A stretch of 64,000 nt of DNA from Cacconaster sp033811195 (GTDB lineage Bacteria; Bacteroidota; Bacteroidia; Bacteroidales; UBA932): assembly GCA_033811195.1 (NCBI GenBank), contig JAPXOZ010000003.1, forward strand, positions 62,001 to 126,000, in the 5' to 3' direction. The number at the start of each line of letters is the position of its first letter. Position 1 is the stretch's first letter. The position numbers and the translations under genes are program-made. Positions 8,518-17,150 of this stretch are shown here, one piece after another. The notes beneath the pieces were generated by a model that made no database searches, had not been told where the DNA came from, and saw only the letters and a list, made by a program, of their open reading frames with translations.

Positions 8518-8530
8518 AAAACTATCTTTG
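8499..8530 (+). promoter_or_regulatory. Promoter of lnt (CTTG-N20-TATCTTTG)
   Basis: CTTG (8499-8502) and TATCTTTG (8523-8530) are spaced by 20 bases on the plus strand. The -7 box ends only 5 bases before the lnt ATG at 8536, so the transcript should start at or just before the start codon. The TTG at 8500 belongs to the -33 element and is not a credible start codon. Confidence 0.75.
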
Positions 8531-8535
8531 CATTC

Positions 8536-10134
8536 ATGAAAGTGGAAAAGAAAACAAGGTTAAAATTGTCGTTTTTAGCACTCCTTTTCGGGTTGCTGAT
8601 GTCAGCTCCATATCTCGTGCCACACTGTGGCCCGGTGTCGCTAGTGGCTTTTATTCCGCTCCTTTACATGGATAAGATTGCCTCTGACGAGGGAATACGT
8701 CGCATTTGGTGGTATCACTACCTGGCTTTTTTGCTCTTCAATATCTTTTCTACTTTCTGGATCTGGTTTGTGTCCGAAGTGGGTTCGATTGCTGCTATTG
8801 CACTCAATACGCTTCAGATGTCCATAGTATTTGCTCTTTATCGATGGAGTCGTAAGGTATTTACTTATCGCTGGCTGTCGTTTCTTTTTCTGATTGTTAC
8901 CTGGATTGCGTGGGAGCATGTATATTTTGAGATAGAGCTATCCTGGCCCTGGCTGGTGCTCGGCAACTCCTTTGCCACTTCTCCCTCTCTTGTGCAATGG
9001 TATGATATAACCGGCTCTCTGGGAGGTTCGCTGTGGATACTTCTCACAAATATTCTCATATTCTCTCTTATGACTGCTCGTGATAGGATTCATATTCGGA
9101 GGCTCACTATTGCTGCCTGTGTCCTTGTGGTCCTACCGATAGTCGTATCTCTCGTGAGGTATTATAGCATCGACTGTGAGAGTGGAGGGGAGAAGATAGA
9201 GGTTGTAGTGGTGCAGCCCAACATAGACCCTTTCAAGAAGTATGGAATACTCCCTCAGGATAAGATGGATGAGGCGATGCTCTCACTTGTACGTCAGGTT
9301 ATTACCCCTCAGACCAGATATATTGTAACTCCGGAGACCTTTACATACGATATGGATCTTGATCGGCCTACGGCCCACCATTCTTTTGTAAGGTACCAAG
9401 AATTTATGCAGGATTATCCTAATACCAACTTGTTGGTGGGCATCTTTTCACACCAACTCTATGCTACGCTCTCACGTCCGTCATATAGTGCTCGCAAGAG
9501 CGGTAGCGTATGGTATGATGTTTACAACTCTGCTGTCTTGATGGATGCCGGTGATGTGTACTCCTATTATCATAAGTCTAAACTTGTGCCCGGTGTTGAG
9601 ATTATTCCCTATGAACGATATTTTCCATTTCTTACTAATATGATCTCTGTGTTTGGGGGCTCGAGCGGCAGTTATGGTACCCAGGATGAGATGGATGCTC
9701 TTCAGGGGAATGACGGCAATAAGGTGGGTCCTATGATATGCTATGAATCCGTATATGGAAATTTTTCCCGCATGGCTGCGGTAAAAGGGGCTACATTTAT
9801 GGCAGTGATGACCAATGACGGTTGGTGGGGAGACACCCCAGGTTATCGGCAGCACTTCAGATATGCCGCTCTTAGAGCCATTGAGCTGCGCCGCGACGTG
9901 GTACATGCGGCAAATACCGGTATTTCAGGTATCATCAACCGTAGGGGAGATGTGATGGTTCGTACCGGGTGGTGGGTGGAGACCTCTTTCCGTGGAATCA
10001 TACACACAAACGACAACCTGACACCGTTTACCCGTTACGGGGATATTATCGGTCTGGTTGCCGCCTATCTTTTTCTGCCCTTTACGGCAGGAGTTCTCAT
10101 AGTTCAGATTCGCCGTCGCAAATCAAAGCAGTAA
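8536..10134 (+). CDS. lnt: Apolipoprotein N-acyltransferase
   Basis: Lnt transfers a third acyl chain to the N-terminal Cys of lipoproteins in the inner membrane. The protein is 532 residues. Six to seven hydrophobic segments occupy the first 210 residues, and the PHCG segment near the N-terminus is typical of Bacteroidetes Lnt. The nitrilase-like domain follows: catalytic Glu in VTPETF, Lys in YHKSKLVPG, and Cys in MICYESVY. A final hydrophobic segment precedes the C-terminus. ATG 8536 is chosen because the N-terminal sequence fits the family and an earlier TTG sits in the promoter. The tail overlaps the convergent pyrF by 12 bases. Confidence 0.93.
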   Translation: MKVEKKTRLKLSFLALLFGLLMSAPYLVPHCGPVSLVAFIPLLYMDKIASDEGIRRIWWYHYLAFLLFNIFSTFWIWFVSEVGSIAAIALNTLQMSIVFALYRWSRKVFTYRWLSFLFLIVTWIAWEHVYFEIELSWPWLVLGNSFATSPSLVQWYDITGSLGGSLWILLTNILIFSLMTARDRIHIRRLTIAACVLVVLPIVVSLVRYYSIDCESGGEKIEVVVVQPNIDPFKKYGILPQDKMDEAMLSLVRQVITPQTRYIVTPETFTYDMDLDRPTAHHSFVRYQEFMQDYPNTNLLVGIFSHQLYATLSRPSYSARKSGSVWYDVYNSAVLMDAGDVYSYYHKSKLVPGVEIIPYERYFPFLTNMISVFGGSSGSYGTQDEMDALQGNDGNKVGPMICYESVYGNFSRMAAVKGATFMAVMTNDGWWGDTPGYRQHFRYAALRAIELRRDVVHAANTGISGIINRRGDVMVRTGWWVETSFRGIIHTNDNLTPFTRYGDIIGLVAAYLFLPFTAGVLIVQIRRRKSKQ

Positions 10135-10941
10135 GGCCATTTTAGAGGCCAGTTTTGCAGCTTCTTCGGCGGCACTTTTAGCAAAATCTTTTCCATTTGA
10201 GGCATAAATGATGTTTCTTGAGGAGTTGATCAGTAATCCGCAGTGCTCATTGAGACCATAACGGGCTACCTCTTCTACACTGCCTCCTTGTGCTCCTACT
10301 CCAGGCACAAGCAGGAAATGATCGGGACAAATAGCACGTATTTCGGTTAGTTTCTCGGGACGCGTGGCGCCTACTACAAACATGGTGTTTTCCTTTGAAC
10401 CCCAAGTAGAGGCGGTACGAAGCACTTTTTCAAAGAGTTTTTCCGGTTTTTCCCCGGCCAGGGCTAGAGTTTCAAAATCCTCTGCCGAACGGTTGGATGT
10501 CAGGGCAAGGATCACCGACCATTTACCTTTATAGTCAAGGAATGGCCGCACGGAATCCTCTCCCATATAGGGAGCTAGAGTCACCGCATCACAATTCATA
10601 TTTTCAAAAAAGCAACGGGCATACATATCGGCAGTATTGCCAATATCGCCTCTCTTGGCATCAGCAATTACCAGAACCTCCGGATAATGCTCCTTGATAA
10701 AAGTGACAGTCATCTCCAGTTGTTTCCATCCGTTGACTCCCAATGCCTCATAAAAGGCTGTATTAGGTTTGAATGCAACCGCATAAGAAGCTGTGGCTTC
10801 AATGATTGCCTGGTTGAATTCAAAAAGGGGATATTCGCACTGTTGCAAGTGCTTAGGGATGAGTCTGATATCGGTATCGAGGCCGACGCAAAGGAAGCTG
10901 CCTTTGCGTCGAATCTCGTTACTTAGTTGTAAATATGTCAT
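10123..10941 (-). CDS. pyrF: Orotidine 5'-phosphate decarboxylase
   Basis: PyrF decarboxylates OMP to UMP, the last step of de novo pyrimidine synthesis. At 272 residues it belongs to the longer form common in Bacteroidetes and Actinobacteria. The active-site motif DAKRGDIGNT is present, with FKPNTAFYEALG before it and VPGVGAQGG after it. It starts 3 bases after the M20 peptidase stop, so the two are co-transcribed. It converges on lnt with a 12-base overlap. Confidence 0.95.
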   Translation of the reverse strand: MTYLQLSNEIRRKGSFLCVGLDTDIRLIPKHLQQCEYPLFEFNQAIIEATASYAVAFKPNTAFYEALGVNGWKQLEMTVTFIKEHYPEVLVIADAKRGDIGNTADMYARCFFENMNCDAVTLAPYMGEDSVRPFLDYKGKWSVILALTSNRSAEDFETLALAGEKPEKLFEKVLRTASTWGSKENTMFVVGATRPEKLTEIRAICPDHFLLVPGVGAQGGSVEEVARYGLNEHCGLLINSSRNIIYASNGKDFAKSAAEEAAKLASKMALLL

Positions 10942-10944
10942 AAA

Positions 10945-12294
10945 TTATCTGAAGTATTCGTAGAAAAGAGCAATCGAACGCATTCCTTTGAATAATTGAG
11001 AAAGGAGAAAGCTCTCGTTAGGTGAGTGGATGGTGTCGCGTTCGAGTCCGAATCCCATCAGCAGGGGATCAGCCTTGAGAGCCTGCTGCATCTCGGCCAA
11101 GATGGCAATGCTGCCACCGCCGCGGCTGGGCACGGGTTCGATCCCGTAAACTTCAGCTATAGCTTTGGATGCTGCAGCATAAGCATCGGAGGAGATAGGA
11201 ATAAGGAATCCGTTACCTCCGTGATGCTCTTCAACCTTTACGGTCACTCCCTTGGGAGCAATTGACTTGAAGTGCTTGGCAAAGAGTTTTGATATGTTAT
11301 CGGACTTCTGATTTGGCACGAGCCTCATAGATATTTTTGCGTAAGCTACGGAAGGTATCACGGTTTTTGCACCTTCACCTATGAATCCGCCCCAGATACC
11401 ATTAACATCGAGACAAGGCCTGATACCGGTTCGTTCGAGAGTAGTATATCCCTTCTCGCCCGTAAGTGCTTTAACGCCTATTGAATCCATATATTCTTTT
11501 TTGTCGAAAGGAGCCTTGCCGAGCAGTTGACGATCCTTACGGCTGAGGTTTACTACATCATCATAGAATCCCTTAACAGTTATACGTCCATTTTCATCGA
11601 TGAGCGAATCTATCATAGAACAGAGTGCATTGATTGGGTTAACCACAGCACCGCCATAGTGTCCTGAGTGAAGATCCTTGTCGGGTCCCTTTACTTCCAC
11701 CTGTAAGTAGGCGAGGCCTCTCATTCCACAGTTGATAGAAGGTACCTTTTCCGAAATCATTGTGGTGTCAGAAACAAGGATTATATCGCATGTAAGCATC
11801 TTCTTGTGATCACGAACCCATTTGCCGAGAGAAGGCGAACCGATTTCCTCTTCTCCTTCGAGTAGAAATTTGATATTATGGCGGAGTTTACCCTCTCTAA
11901 CCAGATATTCGAATGCCTTAATATGCATGAAGGACTGTCCTTTGTCATCATTTGCACCACGTGCGTAAATGGCTCCGTCGCGAATTTCCGGCTCAAAGGG
12001 CGGTGTGTGCCAGAGCTCCAGCGGATCCACCGGCTGCACATCATAGTGACCATAGATGAGTACCGTAGGTTTAGCCGGGTCGATAATTTTCTCTGCGTAC
12101 ACCACGGGATGACCCTCCGTTTGATAGACCTTTGCCTTGTCAGCACCTGCTTCAAGAAGTAGGGAAACAAGTTTTTCTGCACATTTCTGCATATCAGGTC
12201 CGTGAGATTGCGAAGAACTAATAGAGGGAATTCTCAATAATTCAAATAGTTCTTTGAAGAAGCGTTCTTTGTGTTGTTCAATATATTTATCCAT
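10945..12294 (-). CDS. M20-family dipeptidase
   Basis: This is a 449-residue cytosolic metallopeptidase of the ArgE/DapE/CNDP group (M20). The first metal ligands are in YGHYDVQPVDP, the general-base region in LEGEEEIGSPSL, and another ligand in ILVSDT. A dimerisation domain interrupts the catalytic domain around residues 190-340. The terminal HSPNESF motif with metal-binding His is present. The expected role is cleavage of dipeptides or short peptides, fitting a peptide-fermenting life. It leads a two-gene unit with pyrF and is divergent from tig. Exact substrate is not assigned. Confidence 0.88.
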   Translation of the reverse strand: MDKYIEQHKERFFKELFELLRIPSISSSQSHGPDMQKCAEKLVSLLLEAGADKAKVYQTEGHPVVYAEKIIDPAKPTVLIYGHYDVQPVDPLELWHTPPFEPEIRDGAIYARGANDDKGQSFMHIKAFEYLVREGKLRHNIKFLLEGEEEIGSPSLGKWVRDHKKMLTCDIILVSDTTMISEKVPSINCGMRGLAYLQVEVKGPDKDLHSGHYGGAVVNPINALCSMIDSLIDENGRITVKGFYDDVVNLSRKDRQLLGKAPFDKKEYMDSIGVKALTGEKGYTTLERTGIRPCLDVNGIWGGFIGEGAKTVIPSVAYAKISMRLVPNQKSDNISKLFAKHFKSIAPKGVTVKVEEHHGGNGFLIPISSDAYAAASKAIAEVYGIEPVPSRGGGSIAILAEMQQALKADPLLMGFGLERDTIHSPNESFLLSQLFKGMRSIALFYEYFR

Positions 12295-12381
12295 AATCAG
12301 TTATAATTTTGCTCGTAAATCACAAAAATAGTTAAAAATTACTAACTTTACACGTTCAATTGTGAATATAATTAATTAAAT

Positions 12382-13701
12382 ATGAACATTTCAGAAAAAA
12401 GAATTGACGATCTCAATCTCAGCCTCAGCATCGAACTTGTAAAAGAGGATTACGCAGAAGCATTAAAGAAAAAGCTCAATAATTATCGCCGCCAGGCAGA
12501 TTTTAAAGGATTCCGCAAAGGTATGGCCCCTATGGCTCTCGTGGAAAAGTACTATGGAGAGAGTGCGCTTGCTGAAACACTCAATACCATTGTTAGCGAG
12601 CAGCTCAACAAATATATTGAGGATAATAAGCTTAATATCCTTGGTGAGCCCCTGCCTTCGGAGAATGTGGAGAGTACGCCACTTGAGGATGGATCCTATA
12701 AGTTTAATTTCGATATGGCCATTGCTCCAGAAGTAAAAATGGAGATTAACGCTGAAGACAAGATCCCTTATTATACCGTTACTGCAACAGCAAAAGCCGT
12801 GAAGGAGCGTAAGAGTCAAATACTCAAACAGTATGGCGAACTTTGTACAGTAGAGGCTGCTAAGAAAGATGATTTTATAATAGCTGACTTCGAGCAAGGT
12901 GAAACCAGAGTTGAAGGTGCATATGTTGCCTTGAGAAGTATCCAGGATGATAAACAGAAAGCCGCTCTCGTAGGTGTGAAGGTGGGTTCCGTTATGGATA
13001 TAAATGTCAACGAGGTTTTCGAAAACGAAACTGACAGGGCAGCTATGCTTAAGATGAATAAATCGGAACTGGCGGAAATGGAGCCTGTATGGAAAATGAC
13101 CGTAAAGGAGGTAAAAAGCTTTGTTGACGCTACTGTTTGCCAGCAGACATTTGACAAAATCTTCGGTGAAGGTAATGTGACAAGTGAAGAGGAGTTTGAT
13201 GCAAAGATAAAAGAGCAACTCGTTATGGAATATACACGAGAGGCAGATTACCGCTTTATGATAGACTGTAAGGAGTATCTTATTTCCAAGGCAAACATCT
13301 CTCTTCCCGACTCATTTATGAAAAGATATCTTCACGCTTCGAATGAAGGCAAGTTTACAATGGAACAGATCGAGGCCGAGTATGACCTCTTTGCGAAGGA
13401 TTTTCGTTGGAATCTTATCCGTGGCACAATTATGAGAGATCAAGGCATAAAGGTTACACGAGAGGATATCATGAAAGAGGCAAAAGCAATGGCTGCATAC
13501 CAGTTTGCCATGTACGGCATGAACGAAGTTCCCGAGGAACATCTCGAGTCGTTTGCTGACAGGATGCTTTCTGATCAGCAACAGGCCAGCCGCATCTTTG
13601 AAAGGGTAGAGGATGACCTGACGCTCAACTGGATTAGAGGTGTCGTTTCACTTGATAAGAAGAAAATTACAATAGAAAAGCTTCACGAGCTTACAAAATA
13701 A
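12382..13701 (+). CDS. tig: Trigger factor
   Basis: This ribosome-associated chaperone is 439 residues long. The N-terminal ribosome-binding domain carries a version of the GFRxGxxP signature (FKGFRKGMAPMALVEKYYG). The middle PPIase-like domain (about 150-240) is poorly conserved, as in other Bacteroidetes. The C-terminal helical substrate cradle completes the protein. It is followed after 17 bases by clpP, and clpX lies beyond a heptamer array, the classical tig-clpP-clpX order. A TAACTTTA box upstream is a near match to the -7 consensus. Confidence 0.93.
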   Translation: MNISEKRIDDLNLSLSIELVKEDYAEALKKKLNNYRRQADFKGFRKGMAPMALVEKYYGESALAETLNTIVSEQLNKYIEDNKLNILGEPLPSENVESTPLEDGSYKFNFDMAIAPEVKMEINAEDKIPYYTVTATAKAVKERKSQILKQYGELCTVEAAKKDDFIIADFEQGETRVEGAYVALRSIQDDKQKAALVGVKVGSVMDINVNEVFENETDRAAMLKMNKSELAEMEPVWKMTVKEVKSFVDATVCQQTFDKIFGEGNVTSEEEFDAKIKEQLVMEYTREADYRFMIDCKEYLISKANISLPDSFMKRYLHASNEGKFTMEQIEAEYDLFAKDFRWNLIRGTIMRDQGIKVTREDIMKEAKAMAAYQFAMYGMNEVPEEHLESFADRMLSDQQQASRIFERVEDDLTLNWIRGVVSLDKKKITIEKLHELTK

Positions 13702-13718
13702 CCCGTAAGAGAACTAAT

Positions 13719-14393
13719 ATGGCATCAGAATTTGAAAAATTTGCAGTCAAACACTGCGGCATCAACTCAATGACCTATCATCGGATTAACTCCATTTATG
13801 GCGGATATGTCAATCCAATGATTATAGAAGAGCGTCAACTCAATGTGGCTCAGATGGATGTGTTCTCCCGTCTAATGATGGACAGAATTATTTTCCTTGG
13901 CTGCGCTATAGACGCTGATGTGGCAAATATCATCCAGGCCCAGCTACTCTTTCTTGACTCCACCGGATCGGATTCTGATATAATGCTCTATATCAATTCT
14001 CCCGGAGGAGGAGTCTATGCCGGTTTGGGTATCTACGATACAATTCAGACAATAGACTCGGATGTGGCTACTATCTGCACCGGTATGTCTGCTTCAATGT
14101 CGGCCATATTACTCGCGAGCGGAACTAAAGGCAAACGTTCCATATTACAGCATTCCAGGGTTATGATTCACCAGCCGCTAGGTGGCGCGGAAGGTGCGGC
14201 CTCCGACATTGAAATCACTGCACGCGAGATTTTAAAACTTAAAGGCGAACTCTATGACATTCTTGCATATCACACCGGCAAACCTATTGACCAGATTGCA
14301 AAGGATGCCGACAGGGATTTTTGGATGACTTCCCAAGAGGCTCTCGACTATGGAATGGTGGACGAGATCGTATCACGGAATAAGAAGAAATAG
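13719..14393 (+). CDS. clpP: ATP-dependent Clp protease proteolytic subunit
   Basis: This is the serine peptidase subunit that forms the tetradecameric ClpXP/ClpAP chamber. The 224-residue protein contains the nucleophile region TGMSASMSAILLASG (the Ser followed by Met) and the catalytic His in HSRVMIHQP; the YINSPGG segment lines the active site. The N-terminus is about 25 residues longer than E. coli ClpP before the first family motif, as is usual in Bacteroidetes. The stop codon TAG at 14391 is also the first three bases of a heptamer-repeat array. It forms a unit with tig upstream. Confidence 0.96.
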   Translation: MASEFEKFAVKHCGINSMTYHRINSIYGGYVNPMIIEERQLNVAQMDVFSRLMMDRIIFLGCAIDADVANIIQAQLLFLDSTGSDSDIMLYINSPGGGVYAGLGIYDTIQTIDSDVATICTGMSASMSAILLASGTKGKRSILQHSRVMIHQPLGGAEGAASDIEITAREILKLKGELYDILAYHTGKPIDQIAKDADRDFWMTSQEALDYGMVDEIVSRNKKK

Positions 14394-14771
14394 TGTGTAG
14401 TGTGGAGTGTGTAAGGTAAAGTGTTTGAAATTTGAGGCATATTACCTACTGATAACTACAAGCTAGAAACTAGAGAATAACTCAAAACTCAAAACTACAT
14501 ACTCAAAACTCAAAACTCAAAACTCAAAACTCAAAACTCAAAACTCAAAACTCAAAACTCAAAACTCAAAACTACATACTCAAAACTCAGAACTCAGAAC
14601 TCGTAACCCGAACCACGCACCAACTCAGAACTACATACTCAAAACTCAGAACTACTTACTCAACACTCAACACTCATAACTCATAACTACATACTCAGAA
14701 CTCAGAACTACTTACTCAACACTCAACACTCATAACTCATAACTACATACTCAGAACTCAGAACTATATTA
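14391..14771. repeat. Long heptamer-repeat array between clpP and clpX
   Basis: The 382-base gap is almost entirely 7-base units. A short G/T arm (TAGTGTG, TAGTGTG, GAGTGTG) starts in the clpP stop codon. A core follows, then a long C/A arm from 14480: two ACTCAAA, one ACTACAT, ten perfect tandem ACTCAAA (14501-14570), then ACTACAT, ACTCAGA, ACTCATA, ACTCAAC and ACTACTT variants to about 14764. Near the end an eight-unit, 56-base block repeats: ACTACTT at 14651 recurs at 14707. One phase break occurs near 14620. No ORF, promoter box or normal terminator is evident; if clpX is read from tig-clpP this is its long leader. Confidence 0.9.
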
Positions 14772-14775
14772 TTAT

Positions 14776-16026
14776 ATGTCAAACACAAAAGATGGCACAC
14801 CACGACACGAACATTGTGTTTTCTGTGGCAGGAGTCAGGATCAAGTGGATTTGCTGATTTCTACTGAAAACGCCTCCATCTGCTCGGATTGTGCCCTTAC
14901 GGCATACGAATATGCCAAGGAAGTTTTAAATCCCAGGCCTCTCCCTATAAAAACAAACGGAAAGGTTGTAGGTGACCCTATACTGTTAAAACCAAAGGAG
15001 ATAACCGACTTTCTGAGTCAGTATGTCATAGGGCAGGATGAGGCCAAGAAGACGCTTGCAGTGGCTGTTTACAATCATTACAAGAGGATTAGCAACAAGA
15101 AGTATGATACCATCGAAAAGTCTAACATCCTCCTTGTAGGTCCCACCGGTACAGGTAAAACTCTTATGGCACGCACTATTGCCAAGATGCTCAATGTTCC
15201 CTTTGCCATAGTCGACGCCACAGTGCTCACTGAAGCCGGATATGTAGGAGAGGATGTTGAATCTATACTCGTTCGTCTTCTCCAGGATGCGGACTATGAT
15301 GTTGCCAAAGCTGAAATGGGTATTGTCTTTATAGACGAGATAGATAAAATCGCCCGTAAGAGTGATAATCCTACAATCACCCGTGATGTGTCGGGAGAGG
15401 GAGTCCAGCAGGCGCTTCTTAAAATAATTGAAGGAGGCATTGTCAATGTTCCTCCTCAGGGCGGTCGCAAACATCCCGAGCAAAGAATGGTAGCTGTAAA
15501 TACTGAGAATATTCTCTTTATTTGCGGAGGAGCTTTTGAGGGTATAGAAAGACACATTGCCCAACGTCTCAATACTCAGGTAATAGGCTTTGGAGCTCAG
15601 GAGCAACGTGCGAAAATTGACAAGGACAACCTTATACAATATATTGCTCCGCAGGATCTTCGGTCCTATGGGCTTATTCCGGAAATCATAGGACGTCTGC
15701 CTGTACTTACTCATCTGAATCCCCTTGACAGAGAGACATTACGTGCTATCCTTACAGAGCCTAAAAATGCACTGATAAAGCAGTACGTCAATCTTTTTGC
15801 GATGGACGGCATCAAACTTTCATTCAAGCCTGAAGTACTGGATTATATAGTGGATACGGCCATTGAGTTCAAACTCGGTGCAAGAGGACTTCGTTCCATC
15901 TGTGAAACCATTATGCTGGATGCCATGTTTGATGCGCCGACAAGTTCACGCAAGTCAATGACCATTTCGCTCAAATATGCCAAGGAAAAAGTGGAAAAAT
16001 ATGCCGGCAAGATGATAGGCCAGTAA
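14776..16026 (+). CDS. clpX: ClpX unfoldase ATPase
   Basis: ClpX is the hexameric AAA+ unfoldase that feeds substrates to ClpP. The 416-residue protein has an N-terminal C4 zinc-binding domain (CVFCGR and CSDC, residues about 15-43), a Walker A GPTGTGKT, Walker B VFIDEIDK, the sensor/arginine finger region IPEIIGRLPV, and GARGLRSI in the small domain. A pore-loop GYVGEDVE and an IGF-type ClpP-binding loop (VIGFGAQ) are visible. It begins right after the heptamer array and converges on the CNNM/CBS gene across another short heptamer hairpin. Confidence 0.96.
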   Translation: MSNTKDGTPRHEHCVFCGRSQDQVDLLISTENASICSDCALTAYEYAKEVLNPRPLPIKTNGKVVGDPILLKPKEITDFLSQYVIGQDEAKKTLAVAVYNHYKRISNKKYDTIEKSNILLVGPTGTGKTLMARTIAKMLNVPFAIVDATVLTEAGYVGEDVESILVRLLQDADYDVAKAEMGIVFIDEIDKIARKSDNPTITRDVSGEGVQQALLKIIEGGIVNVPPQGGRKHPEQRMVAVNTENILFICGGAFEGIERHIAQRLNTQVIGFGAQEQRAKIDKDNLIQYIAPQDLRSYGLIPEIIGRLPVLTHLNPLDRETLRAILTEPKNALIKQYVNLFAMDGIKLSFKPEVLDYIVDTAIEFKLGARGLRSICETIMLDAMFDAPTSSRKSMTISLKYAKEKVEKYAGKMIGQ

Positions 16027-16029
16027 AGG

Positions 16030-16077
16030 ATAGTTTTGAGTATGTAGTGGTTGCGATCACTCGAAACTCAGAACTAT
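16030..16077. repeat. Palindromic heptamer element between clpX and CBS gene
   Basis: ATAGTTTTGAGT (16030-16041) and ACTCAGAACTAT (16066-16077) form an 11/12 inverted repeat around an inner AGTG/CACT pair, giving one hairpin shared by the two converging genes. The minus-strand stop codon of the CNNM/CBS gene (16074-16076) is the TAG of the right arm. Read leftward from that stop, the 18 bases TAGTTCTGAGTTTCGAGT are identical to those just after the psd stop at 32226. Confidence 0.75.
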
Positions 16078-17135
16078 TCCGGTAAAGTTATTTCTTTGTA
16101 CTTTTTCTGTCTCTGTTCCCAGCGTTCACGGGCATATTGCTGCATATCTCCGACCTCGTCCATTTCGTCTATAATCTCAAGACCGAGAATTGTCTCGATT
16201 ATATCTTCGAGAGTCAGGATTCCCTGGAAACAGCCATACTCGTCAATTATAAGGGCTATCTGCTCTTTGTGTTCGAGAAGTGCCTCCCATATGTCGCTGA
16301 TTGAGGCTTCTTCATTAAAATAGGGAATATCCCTGCGGATGTCTCCCAGTTTCACGTCAAACTTGTCATCTGCAAGATACTCAAGAGCCTCCCTTCTGAG
16401 GATGTAGCCGGTGATAAATTCCGGAGAGTCGGCATATACCGGTATCCTCGAGTGGTGGAGGTAGGTGGAGTCTTTGTAAAACTCCTTCAGCGTCATGTTC
16501 TCAGAGGCAATGGCAGAAACAACTCTCGGGGTCATAGCGTCGTAGGCCTTAATGCTATCTAGCTTGATGAGGTTCTGGATAATTTTATTCTCGCTTTGCT
16601 CGAAAACACCCTCCTCCTCACCGACATTCACCATTGCGGAGACCTCCTCGCGACTGATGGTTACCTCCTGCTCCTTGGGGGAGAAGAGTTTGGTCAGGCT
16701 TTCGAAGAGAATTACCAGCGGATAGGTGATAAAAATCATCACGCGTATCATGTATGCTGTGAAAGTAGTCATGCGCTTCCAGTAAGAGGTACCAAGGGTC
16801 TTTGGTATAATTTCGGAGAAGACCAATATCAGAAATGTCGTGATGGCAGAAACCAGTCCAAAATAGGCATTGTTGAAGATGACGGCTGCCTGTGCTCCGA
16901 CTCCGGCTGCACCTACGGTATGTGCGATGGTGTTGAGGGAGAGGATGGCAGCTATTGGCCTGTCCATATCTGTCTTATACTTCTTGAATAGGGCGGCACC
17001 TCTCGCTCCCTCATCTTCCTTCATCGTTATGAAAGAGATCGGAGTGGATAGCAGGACAGCTTCAACTATCGAACAGAGGAACGACACGCAAAGTGCCAGA
17101 AGCAAGTAGAGTATTAGAAGTGAGACTGCACTCAT
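16074..17135 (-). CDS. CNNM/CorC-like membrane protein with CBS pair
   Basis: This is a 353-residue inner-membrane protein. The N-terminal DUF21/CNNM domain (about residues 1-170) has three to four membrane segments and the FSEIIPKTLG motif. Two CBS domains follow (about 185-320), the first opening with DAMTPR and the second ending in EDIIETILG. The C-terminal CorC_HlyC domain of many homologues is missing; the protein stops about 30 residues after the CBS pair. Family members take part in magnesium or cobalt transport, which is only inferred here. It starts 15 bases after rho and is probably read through from it. Confidence 0.88.
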   Translation of the reverse strand: MSAVSLLILYLLLALCVSFLCSIVEAVLLSTPISFITMKEDEGARGAALFKKYKTDMDRPIAAILSLNTIAHTVGAAGVGAQAAVIFNNAYFGLVSAITTFLILVFSEIIPKTLGTSYWKRMTTFTAYMIRVMIFITYPLVILFESLTKLFSPKEQEVTISREEVSAMVNVGEEEGVFEQSENKIIQNLIKLDSIKAYDAMTPRVVSAIASENMTLKEFYKDSTYLHHSRIPVYADSPEFITGYILRREALEYLADDKFDVKLGDIRRDIPYFNEEASISDIWEALLEHKEQIALIIDEYGCFQGILTLEDIIETILGLEIIDEMDEVGDMQQYARERWEQRQKKYKEITLPE

Positions 17136-17150
17136 ATTAAATGTATATAA

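Noticed and set aside
8500..8535. TTG start for lnt at 8500
   Set aside because: The TTG is the -33 element of a consensus promoter, and ATG 8536 fits the family N-terminus. The same logic rejects TTG starts at 22548 and 28273.
14480..14771. Tandem array considered as an origin iteron region
   Set aside because: Units are degenerate and recur at six other gene ends; no replication gene or DnaA-box pattern is linked to them.
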